Shown: in pieces, positions 55,092 to 64,000 of the stretch
How positions within the stretch are numbered: position 1 is the first letter of the stretch
Layout: the number at the start of each line of letters is the position of its first letter
Assembly (NCBI GenBank): GCA_965112735.1
Contig: OZ218958.1
Coordinates: 1,426,001 to 1,490,000 of the forward strand
Length of the DNA: 64,000 bases
Source: Phaeosaccion multiseriatum
Taxonomy: Eukaryota > Ochrophyta, other classes
Reading direction: 5' to 3'
Notes under the pieces: model-generated
Told to the model about the DNA's origin: nothing
Seen by the model: only the letters and a program-made list of their open reading frames with translations
The model's database searches: none
Program-made: the position numbers and the translations under genes

Positions 55092-55645
55092 ATGCAGCGG
55101 GCCATCTTGTCACTGCTCTGCGGCTCCGGCATCGTGTTGGAGTCGACGACTGCCATCGCAGGTACTATTTGTAGGATGAAGAGAAGGATGCTTTGTGGAT
55201 GCGGCCGTAGAGGAGAAACGAGCGCTGAGCAAATGAGAGGAGAGGGGGGGGGGCGAGGACGAGGGCAATGCCTGACGCAATCAAACGCCCGGCCAGACCT
55301 CGCGCGCGAAGGGCCCAGTAGAACCTCTTGCTGCTGCCTCTCACACGGTACCCCCCTCCCTCCTCCTCTTTGTTCTCTGACTGACACTGCTTCCAGTGGC
55401 CAACACCAGATCGACGTCGGGCCTAGACGTTCCCTCAGGAGGGAGCCCTCACACCAGCGTCGTCATTGAGAACCTTGGAGGATCGGGGTACTACAATGAG
55501 GTCACCAATCTCGAGGATACGAGCTCCACAGGAGGTGACTAGGGACTTGCTCCTTTGCTGAGGTCCAAACACTTCTTGTTTTGCTATGCTTTGTAGTGTT
55601 AGTGCGGTAGTCAATGACTCCTTGACGCGCCGCCCCCCTGCCGTC

Positions 55646-55683
<38 letters not shown>

Positions 55684-58630
55684 TTGTCTCTAAGCAACCC
55701 CCCCGCTCTCTCGCTCACGCTCTCCCACCTCTGCCTCTCTCGCCCTCTCGCCGGCCTCCATTGCACCTCTCATCTAACGCCGTTGCTTACTCTAGCCGGC
55801 TGGAACGTGTGCAGCGCAACGTCAGGCGTCAGAGGATGCACCAGGGAGCAGCTCTGTGTAGAGGACAGCATGGCGCCGTTCAACGAAGCGGTGAGAGAGG
55901 GAGGGAGGGGGAGAAGGTGGGAAAGGGACGTGACGGGAGACAACGCCGCGGGGCTCAGTGTAGGCACCACGCAACCCTTGCTCTACGTAGAAGCGCTCAT
56001 ACGTGGGACGAAGGCAAGCGGTGGCGGGATGGATTCCTGGTGCTGTGGCACCCATACACACTCTAACGCCCCTGCCTCCTCTTTCCACTCCAACAGCTGG
56101 GTATTGCGTTCCGAGGACCCTTGAACATTTACAATGTGGCCTGGTACGAGGGCACAGCCGAGTCGGACTGGGGCCAGACTGCGCGCTGGGGAGGCGGCAA
56201 CAACCGCAACGTCGCTTGGATGAAGAACGACGGTGACCCTAACTGTGATGCCGATTGGGGCCCTTGTCACGGGAGCTCGCAGGTGAGAGAGAGAGAGCGA
56301 ACAGCGGGGCAGGATATGAATGGGAGAGCGAAGTGGTGGTGGGGGGGGGAGGTTACGTAGTGATGGCGGTGGCGTGGCGTCCTTTCTTACCACAACTTCC
56401 CTCTCCTACCCCTCAGACATACGCAACTTCGCCAACGGAGTGCTCGAGCAGTCCCTCCAACGCGTTCGACGGCAGAGTGGAGCACACGCAGGAGATCAAC
56501 CTCATGTCCTCCTCCCAATGCAGCGCCAATGGAGGCGACAACTGCGGTGCGATCCGAGGCATCGGCAACCGCGGCTTTGGCGGAGGCGCCGATGGGTCCA
56601 AGGCCTTTGTGGTGGAGGTGGACATGCCTCGGTGTGGAACCAGGGGGATGAATTCGTGCTCCCACGGACAAGACATACCCGCGATTTGGGCTCTCAACGC
56701 CAAGGTGAGCGAAAAAGAGGAGTGAGAGAGGAGGAGAGGCTCGGAGAGGGAGCAGCAGGAGGCTGTAAGGAGTATAGGAGGCACCACAGTTTTAGTTTCA
56801 GTGTATTAGACCCCCAACCAATGGCCCGTGTTTAGTTGATTGATTATTGTCATCTGCCCTGCCCGTGAGGGAGCCTTGGCTGGATGCGCCGCATAGCAGT
56901 ATTGGTCGAAGAGAATGTGAATTACGGGACACTCATCCCCTTTTCCCCTCCCCTCGCTCCACTCCCCTCCCCACAGATCTTCCACTCCGCACAGTACGGC
57001 TGCAACTGCCACGAGGGATGCGGAGAGTTTGACATCGTAGAGACGCTCGGGTTCGCACAGCCCAGAGACGCCCTCATCACCACTGCCTACGACATCAAGG
57101 GAACCGGCAGCCCGGGCTACTCGCGCTACTTTGCCCGCCCCACCACCTACCGCGCGACGTACATGACCATCTTCAAAGGGGGCCCGAACGGTTACATTCA
57201 GGTGGCCGAGCTCGACAACTTCAACTTTGGCTCCTCCACCCTGACCAACAGTCAGAGGCAGAGCCTTCGCCAGCAGAACGAAGTCGAGGCGTCCATCCGA
57301 AATGTGTACCACATGTAAGTCACCATCAACTCCACATATAGTTGGTTGATGGGCTCTCTTTGTCCATTCATGCCACCACCCGCTGGTTGTTGCTGCGCCT
57401 CCCTCGTCTCTGGCTTGCTCCATCCCTCACCCGCGTACACATCCACCACTCCCCCCCCTTTCTGCCGCACTTGTTGGTTGTTCGATGTCCGCCCCTCACA
57501 GGCCATGCTCCAATCCAGTAAACCTCAGCCCTGGCGGAGCTCCAACTCCAACCACCCCACGCGCAGCTCCCACAAGCCCGCCGGTTGCCCCTCCCACGAG
57601 CCCACCGGTTGCCCCTCCCACGAGACCGCCGGTCGCTCCCACGCCCAATCGGGCCCCTTCCCCTCCCACCCCCACTCCTCCGGCCCCCACTCCTGCCGCG
57701 ACGGCCCGTCCCACACCCCGCCCTACCTCTCCCGTCGTAACCGACGACGCCCAACGGGGTATTGCCACACCTGATGTCTGCGCAGGAAGAGGAGTTTGCG
57801 GTGAGTACTCGTAAATGTCTGGTTCGATGATAAGGAGGACAGTAGGGCTGGCCGTGGTGGTTCGCTCCTGGTGTCGCCTCCTGAAGCACCCACCGCTTTT
57901 TAATGGCGGAGTCTCGCACTCACCCCGCCCCACCCCGTCCCGTTTGCTCGCTTCGCTCACGCACATGCATGCACGCCCGCACACGCGATCCCTTTCCTTT
58001 CCCCCACAGGTGTGGGCACTGCAACTTGCGAGATCGAGCCATCGTGCAGCTCAGCGGGCGGCTTCGGTTGCTTAGATGATGGATCACTTTGTCGCTACTG
58101 CGGCTTCGGCAGGTACCCGCGCTGCGGTGGCGCCGACGAGCTCAGGACCTGCAACGGCGTGGCCGCGTGTGGTATCGGCGGACAGACTTGTGAGGTGGAC
58201 GACACTTGCGCGGCGGGCGGGCTTGGGTGCATTCGCGGACCCTCCAACTGCCGCTTCTGTGGATTTGGAAACTTCTTGGCTTGCTCCAGCGGGGGTGGGT
58301 CCACGGGGGGTGTCGGTTCAGCGCCGAGGGGTGTAGCCCCGATCGGCGAGGACGCCTGTTCTGAGAGGTGCTCCAGGGCTGAGCCCTGCTACACAGAGGC
58401 GAGGTGTGCGACTGGGCAGTACAGCAACGGGTGCAACGCGCATGGCCACTCGGAGTGTAGGTAAGAGAACAGTTTTTGATGCGAGCGCGCTGCTTCCCCC
58501 GATACCTCATGAAATCTCCTCATGGCCTGTACTGACCAGCGTTCCCCAATCTCGCGCCTCGTCTTGTCATCTCCCCTCTCCCCGCAGGTTCTGCGGCTTT
58601 GGGCGGTTCTCAGATATCAGCTGCCCTTGA
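55092..58630 (+). CDS. TOS1-like secreted cell-wall glycosidase, copy 1, with Cys-rich tail
   Basis: Nine exons: 55092-55161, 55397-55534, 55796-55890, 56097-56282, 56417-56704, 56977-57314, 57502-57800, 58010-58460 and 58588-58630, in frame, 635 residues. A signal peptide (MQRAILSLLCGSGIVLESTT) precedes a DUF2403-like part (LDVPSGGSPHTSVVIENLGG, SMAPFNEALGIAFRGPLNIY, NVAWYEG). A DUF2401/TOS1-like domain follows: VVEVDMPRCG, QDIPAIWALNAKIFHSAQYG, then CGEFDIVETLG (Glu276, Asp278, Glu281), an ExDxxE-like arrangement reminiscent of jelly-roll glucanases. After a Pro/Thr/Ala linker come Cys-rich modules with repeated CRYCGFGRYPRC and CRFCGFGNF motifs. In yeast, TOS1 is a wall-associated protein of incompletely known activity. 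A role in wall glucan binding or remodelling is inferred. Confidence 0.85.
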
Positions 58631-59647
58631 GGGCGCGTATGGGGTGGATCGTAAACGGATCACTGTACATAGCATAGAATTATTGTGTGGTAGTACTTCT
58701 TACTAAAAAAAAAAAAAAAACTTTGGTCAAAGCAATAAACAATAAATGGAAATGTCGTTTTAGAGCAGAGCGAGTTTGCGAGTATGGAGGAACGTGTTTG
58801 GGAAGGGGGAGGCAAGGGATGTGGGGTAGGAACGCTCACAGAAGGACGAAAGTCAAGAGATCACAGACGGAGGGTCGAGGCTTGAGGATAGTGTACCCCA
58901 GGGGGGCAGGAGGAAAAAAGGGTGGGGTAATGTTGTTAGATAAAGAGGGGCACCGCGAGAGCAGCGGTGCCACAGAGTAGAAGAGATCCGACGAGGAGAG
59001 TCAGCAGGGCAGGAGAGCCCAGCAGTCAGAACCAAAGGAGCAGGCGCGACACTTTTTTTTCATTGTGTGGTACAGTAGCTTGCTTTTTTAATTAAAATTA
59101 AGAAAGAAATTAACGCCACGCCTTTGGTCAATCAATAAATGGAAGGATTTTGTGGAAGCATTTCCTCTTCAAAACTGCTGCTGGTGTGTTCCTACCCGTC
59201 CTGTATGGCCACTCATCTTGTCCTCTCAAGAGGAAACTGCAGGAAAGTGGTGATGAGGAGATTCTCGCTGGGCTTGGATTGGGCTTCAGGAGATGCTCGT
59301 AGCCGAGCAGCCTGAGCTCGGAAGTTTCCACCGTTTTCTGAAACGTTTCTTAAATCTCTCAAGCGACAGTCGTGTTGGGACGATGGAGCTTTTGGAAGGC
59401 CCGTGCCTTTCAATGGGTGGTCGCCTCCCTCGCTTCGTCACTTGCTTACCTCTTCTCTCTTCTATCCACCAATACTCTACATCAGTCGCGCGACTGGAAG
59501 CAGCAGCCTGCTGACAACGAGAGGAGCTTCCTTTTTTGTCGCCGAGGCTTGCTTTCCCGCCCATCTCTCTTGTTCCCCAACCGCGAGAGTACACACGCTG
59601 TAAGCTTGATTTGTCTTATGCCGTTACGAAGCCAGACCCAGAGAGGC
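58631..59647. other. Spacer between the two TOS1-like genes
   Basis: A 1-kb stretch with A/T runs near 58705 and 59053-59110. A hairpin GGCACCGC (58949-58956) pairs with GCGGTGCC (58964-58971). Two related segments TTTGGTCAA...AATAAATGGAA lie near 58723 and 59122. No gene is supported. Confidence 0.5.
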
Positions 59648-62600
59648 ATGCCGCGTACTGCCTGGTCACTGCTCTGTGGCTCTGGCCTGTTGCTGAGGAC
59701 GACGACTGCTATCACAGGTACTTTTTACATCATTGGACTGGCACCTGTGCTTAGACACGAAAGCGTAATGCGACAGCGAGGATGAGGTCAGCCCCCTCCT
59801 GACAATACTCTTCCTTTTTCTCTTCTCTTTACTTACGACGTTCCTCCAACTATCCAACCAAAACCCCCTTTTGATGTTTGTTGCAATGCTCGTATATTGT
59901 TGCAATGCCTCACACGCTTCCTCCCCTCCCTCCTGCCCTCTTGGGGTTTCAGTCGCCAATGTTAGAGCGCCTGCCGGTTTAGACGTGCCCTCCGGAGGCA
60001 TCCCTCACACCAGTGTCGTGATTGACAACCTCGGAGGCACTGGCGCCTACAATGACGTCGTCGGCATGGAGGACACGTCTTCCACAGGACGTGAGTAGCT
60101 CGTCAGGTCTGCTCCACTCTCAACGTCCCTGGCGCGGGTTGCCCGCAGTTTTGTCGTCTTATTTCATGCCTATACTTGTTTTTCTCACGCTGCTTTGCCT
60201 CCTTCGTCGGCTTGGCCCTCGTGTAATGCCCGTACCGTGCTGCAGCCGACTGGAACGTTTGCAGCGCTGCGTCAGGTGTCAGAGGCTGTTCCAAGGAGCC
60301 CCTTTGCGTGGAAGACAATATAGCACCGTTTAACGAACCGGTGAGTGAGGGGAGTGAGTGAATGCATGCGTGAGGGAAGGAGCAAAGGAGGGCCACAGAG
60401 GGGTGGGGGGGACATTGGGCACCACATCCATTCCCTCAAGTACTTGTAGTACTGGACTTGCTGTCGCCGTTACGCCCTCTCTGACGCCCCCTTCCTCCTC
60501 CGCCTCCTTCCCCCCCTCCAACAGTTGGGTATTGCGTTCCGAGGACCCTTGAATATTTACAACGTGGCCTGGTACGAGGGCACAGCCGAGTCTGACTGGG
60601 GGCAGACTGCGCGCTGGGGAGAGGGCAACAGCCGCAACGTCGCTTGGATGAAGAACGACGGTAACCCGTCATGTGGGTCGGAGTGGGGCCCTTGTCATGG
60701 GAGCTCGCAGGTGAGAGAGAGCAGCGGCAAAGGGGAAGCGTGTGGCGTGGCGTGGCGTCTTCTCAAGCACCTTACAACCTTGTCGTTCCCGCTCTCTCCC
60801 TTTCCCTCTGTTCACGCTTGTTGCGCAGTCGTACGCAATGTCGCCAACGGAGTGCTCGAGCAGTCCCTCCAACGCGTTCAACGGCAGAGTGGAGCACACG
60901 CAGGAGATCAACCTCATGTCCTCCTCCCAATGCAGCGCCAATGGAGGCGACAACTGCGGTGTGAGCCGAGGCATCAACAACCGCGGCGTTGGCGGAGGCG
61001 CCGATGGGTCCAAGGCCTTTGTGGTGGAGGTAGACATGCCTCGGTGCGGAAGTATGGGAATGGACGCGTGTGAGCACGGACAAGACATACCCGCGGTTTG
61101 GGCTCTCAACGCCAAGGTAAGACGGGTGATAAGCGCATGAAGGGGGGGGCGGAGGTTTTTTTTTTGTTCGACAAAGAGGGTGACTTACGGTACGTACGCT
61201 TCTGAGCTGGGCTTTCCGTGCGCTCCTTTCCCCCTCCCCTCCCCACAGATCTTCCACTCCGCACAGTACGGCTGCAACTGCCACGAGGGATGCGGAGAGT
61301 TTGACATCGTAGAGACGCTCGGGTTCGCACAGCCCAGAGACGCCCTCATCACCACTGCCTACGACATCAAGGGAACCGGCAGCCCGGGCTACTCGCACTA
61401 CTTTGCCCGCCCCACCACCTACCGCGCGACGTACATGACCGTCTTCAAAGGGGGCCCGAACGGTTACATTCAGGTGGCCGAGCTCGACAACTTCAACTTC
61501 GGGTCCTCCACCCTGACCAACAGTCAGAGGCAGAGCCTTCGCCAGCAGAACGAAGTCGAGGCGTCCATTCGAAATGTGTACCACATGTAAGTCAAGTCTA
61601 CACCGCAAAGGAGAGTGAGAGAGCAGTCAGCTCCTCCCTCCCACCCCTCCTTCGTCTCTTCCTCCGACCGTCTCTCACCCTCGTACCTCCGCCTTACCTG
61701 TTGGTTGTTCGATGTCCGCCCCTCACAGGCCATGCTCCAATCCAGTAAACCTCAGCCCTGGTGGAGCTCCAGCCCCCAGCGTTCCCGTCCCTTCCACCGC
61801 ACCCCCAACCACACCCCCAACCACACCCCCAACCACACCCCCAACCGCACCTCCCACCGCACCTCCCACCGCACCTCCAACTGCACCTCCAACTGCAGCT
61901 CCCACCGCACCTCCCACCGCACCTCCCACCGCACCTCCCACCACACCTCCAACCACACCTCCAACCACACCGTCAGCTCCCGCAGCGCCTCGCACAGCTC
62001 CCACCGAACCTCCCACCACGCCTCCCACCGCACCTCCCACCACACCTCCCACCGCACCTCCCACCGCACCTCCCACCGCACCTCCCACCGCACCTCCCAC
62101 CACACCTCCCACCACACCTCCAACCACACCATCATCTCCCGCAGCACCTCGCACAGCTCCCACCCCTCCCACCCCTCCCACCAGCACCGCCCCTCCCACC
62201 TCAACTTCCGTCAGCCCTGCCACCACCCCGCCCACCACCGAGACTCTTTCTCCCGTTCCCCTCCTTTCAAACGACGTTACCCAAGCGCCCGTGCTGCCCG
62301 ACACGCCCTTGGCCTGTCGGGGCGTCGGAGTATGCGGTGAGTGAATCGTATCAAGCAAGGCTACAGCTTTCCGAGGCCCACCCTCCCATCCTTCGCTCCC
62401 TCCTGCCTGCCGCTGACATATCCCAACCCACCGTTTCGCACGCACGCACACACGCACGCACGCATACACTCCCTGCTCCCTTCCCTTCCGGACGCAGGCG
62501 TGGGCGGCGCAAGTTGCGAGCTCGAGCCATCATGCAGCACCGAGGGCGGCTTCGGCTGCCTTCTGAGTGGATCGCTTTGCCGTTACTGCGGTTTCGGAAC

Positions 62601-63183
62601 GTACCCGCGCTGTGGTAGTGGATCGGCTATTAGATCCTGCATCGGCGTGGCCGCGTGTGGCGTTGGCGACCAAACTTGTGAAGTGCATGACGCGTGTGAG
62701 AGGGGCGGGGTAGGGTGTATTCCTGGCGGTTCGAACTGCCGCTTCTGTGGATTCGGAGGCTTTAGGGCGTGCACCTCGGGGGGTATATCGGGAGGGGAGT
62801 CTCCGGTTAGTACTGACGCGTGCGCAGAAAAGTGCACTGCGGCAGAGCCCTGCTATACAGACGCGAGGTGTTCGACAGGGCAAGAAAGCTTGGGGTGCGG
62901 CGCCCGTGGAGACCCAGAGTGCAGGTGAGACGAGTAGGGGAAGGAGCGAGGAGCGAGCTGGAGCTGCAATGGAGGCGAGGCACAGCCAGTACATCTTTGC
63001 TTCGCTCGTTGCCTCGTACAGATTCCTCATTGCCTGGGTAGAGCTCGTTCTGCTGACCAAAGCGCCCCCTAATCTCCTCTCCTCTCCTCTCCTCTCCTCT
63101 CCTCTCCTCTCCTCTCCCCTCTCCCCGCTACTATCGTAAGGTTCTGCGGCTTTGGGAACTTCGCACCAGTCGTCTGCCGTTGA
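59648..63183 (+). CDS. TOS1-like secreted cell-wall glycosidase, copy 2, with Cys-rich tail
   Basis: Nine exons: 59648-59717, 59953-60090, 60246-60340, 60525-60710, 60829-61116, 61249-61586, 61729-62336, 62498-62924 and 63141-63183, in frame, 730 residues. Exons 1-6 and 9 have exactly the lengths of copy 1. It has the same signal peptide pattern (MPRTAWSLLCGSGLLLRTTT), the same DUF2403-like part, and the same CGEFDIVETLG domain, which is almost identical at the DNA level. The linker is much longer, about 150 residues of TAPPTTPPT repeats. The tail again has CRYCGFGTYPRC, CRFCGFGGF and a final RFCGFGNF. A Thr/Pro linker of this kind is usually O-glycosylated and spaces a catalytic domain from a binding module; carbohydrate binding by the Cys-rich part is inference. 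Confidence 0.85.
61795..62190 (+). repeat. 12-18-bp repeats coding the Thr/Pro linker
   Basis: Units such as CCTCCCACCGCA and CCTCCAACCACA are tandemly repeated with a higher-order duplication (the ATC/GTCAGCTCCCGCAGC..CTCGCACAGCTCCCAC block occurs twice). Copy 1 has only a short version. Confidence 0.9.
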
Positions 63184-63452
63184 GGGCGCTGAGGACGCGC
63201 GCGCGTTGCTGGAGGAACATCCATCGATCCATAGCGATCACTGTCATTATAAGATATTTGTTCCTTCTATCGTACCACGACGTCGTCTTCCCGACCTAAT
63301 ACACTGTTATCTTAACATGTTGCCACGCTCCAGTCCACGCTACTGCTGGCTGCCCACCCAAGCGGCGCGGATCCCTCCTTTCTCCCTACCCCTCCCATAG
63401 TATACATACACTACTCATTACGCCCGTACACACATGCAATGCCGGCCCCCCT

Positions 63453-64000
63453 TCAGCTCTTCGGCGCCAACGTGCCCTTGGCGGTTTCCCCTGCGTCGCC
63501 CTTCATCACCTCTTGAGTCTTGCCTCCGGCTTTTTCAGCCCCGCCGCTGAACTTGCTCTTCAAATCATCGCCGAAGACGGAATCTCTGCCGAGCGCGGAC
63601 TCAGTGCTGAAGAGTGACTCCTTTGCGCTTGCTGCGGCGCCCTCAGAGATGGTCTCCACGGCACTCCCGGCGACTTCCCCAACCTTCTCCTTCGCCGTAT
63701 TGGCCGTGTCCCCAACTGTGTCCTTGGCGCTTGCCGCGCTGTCCTTCACGCTGCTGGCCCCCTCAGAGATGGTCTCCTTGGTGCCCTCAAGTGTCTCAGA
63801 GGCCTTGAGCTCCTCCAAGGTCTCCTTGGCACCCTCAAGTGTCTCGGAGACGGTCTCTTTGGCACCCTCAATTGTCTCGGAGGCCTTGTCCGCCACAGTG
63901 CCCTTCTGGGCCGAGTCCGCAGACTCGCCGGCACGGGCCGAGTCCGCAGACTCGCCGGCACGGGCCGAGTCCGCAGACTCGCCGGCCTTCTCGGACTTCT
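63453..64000 (-). CDS. LEA-like amphipathic repeat protein, N-terminus beyond window
   Basis: The frame is open from the window edge to a TAG at 63453. The first ATG lies outside; an internal GTG is not taken as the start. About 180 residues show 11-residue-type repeats rich in Ala, Lys, Glu, Ser and Thr: ETIEGAKETVSETLEGAKET, SSVKDSAASAKDTVGDTANT, AKEKVGEVAGSAVETISEGA. Three exact copies of AGESADSAR lie near the edge. The pattern is that of group-3 LEA or apolipoprotein-like amphipathic helices, hydrophilic and without Cys or Trp. Such proteins protect membranes and proteins during desiccation or bind lipid droplets. Which of these applies cannot be told here. Confidence 0.75.
   Translation of the reverse strand, partial: KSEKAGESADSARAGESADSARAGESADSAQKGTVADKASETIEGAKETVSETLEGAKETLEELKASETLEGTKETISEGASSVKDSAASAKDTVGDTANTAKEKVGEVAGSAVETISEGAAASAKESLFSTESALGRDSVFGDDLKSKFSGGAEKAGGKTQEVMKGDAGETAKGTLAPKS
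63907..63990 (-). repeat. 27-bp coding repeat (AGESADSAR)
   Basis: Three head-to-tail 27-bp units are almost identical at the DNA level and continue to the window edge. Confidence 0.9.

Noticed and set aside
58687-58980. 97-codon + strand frame in the TOS1 spacer
   Set aside because: It starts in an A-run and has no conserved content.

Overview
This is a nuclear segment of a GC-rich protist genome, dense in genes and in introns. Introns are mostly short with GT-AG borders. Nothing looks bacterial: there are no operons, and there is one tRNA gene with a T-run terminator. The gene content is eukaryotic: an SCFD2 Sec1-family protein, APC8/CDC23, an iota/eta-type Y-family polymerase, an ABC1/ADCK kinase, a papain-like protease and a MYND-finger protein. 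Fungal-type TOS1-like wall proteins together with a Crypton-like tyrosine recombinase point to a stramenopile. A eustigmatophyte-type alga is my guess, held with low confidence because no plastid or ribosomal marker is present.

Layout. 1-2806 (-): edge-truncated tyrosine recombinase of a mobile element. 2807-4304: microsatellites, then tRNA-Phe(GAA) (-). 4880-8704 (-): large coiled-coil protein, head-to-head with SCFD2 (+, 9045-12202). 12418-14319 (+): Dicer/RIG-I-type helicase with a C-terminal dsRNA-binding domain. 14818-15699 (-): pterin-4a-carbinolamine dehydratase, divergent from an EF-hand/MFS transporter fusion (+, 16028-21841). 22274-23978 (-): papain-like protease, divergent from a DUF4291/FSH1-hydrolase fusion (+, 24751-28745). 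29014-32366 (-): Y-family polymerase. 33897-34610 and 35743-36834 (-): two tandem paralogues of an unrecognised family. 37353-42274 (+): APC8. 43250-46438 (-): MYND protein. 47348-54142 (+): ABC1K kinase. 55092-58630 and 59648-63183 (+): two tandem TOS1-like secreted proteins with Cys-rich tails. 63453-64000 (-): LEA-like protein cut by the window end.

Most neighbours alternate in orientation, giving divergent promoters of 300-900 bp and convergent 3' ends. The genes serve unrelated housekeeping roles; I see no single pathway cluster. The genome-wide peculiarity is repeat expansion. Introns carry long (TCC)n, (CT)n or (CCCT)n tracts just before acceptors and often (GT)n or (GAGT)n just after donors. 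Exons carry the same triplets as Gly, Ser, Gln, Ala and Asp/Glu runs inserted between conserved blocks.

Most promising leads: the DUF4291-FSH1 fusion whose serine nucleophile is replaced by alanine; the stand-alone Dicer/RIG-I-type helicase with a dsRBD; the EF-hand/MFS fusion with an organelle-type presequence; the TOS1-like pair with signs of gene conversion; and the unrecognised paralogue pair at 33.9-36.8 kb. Exon boundaries were placed by eye from splice consensus, reading frame and family conservation. Translations were by hand and no database search was run.
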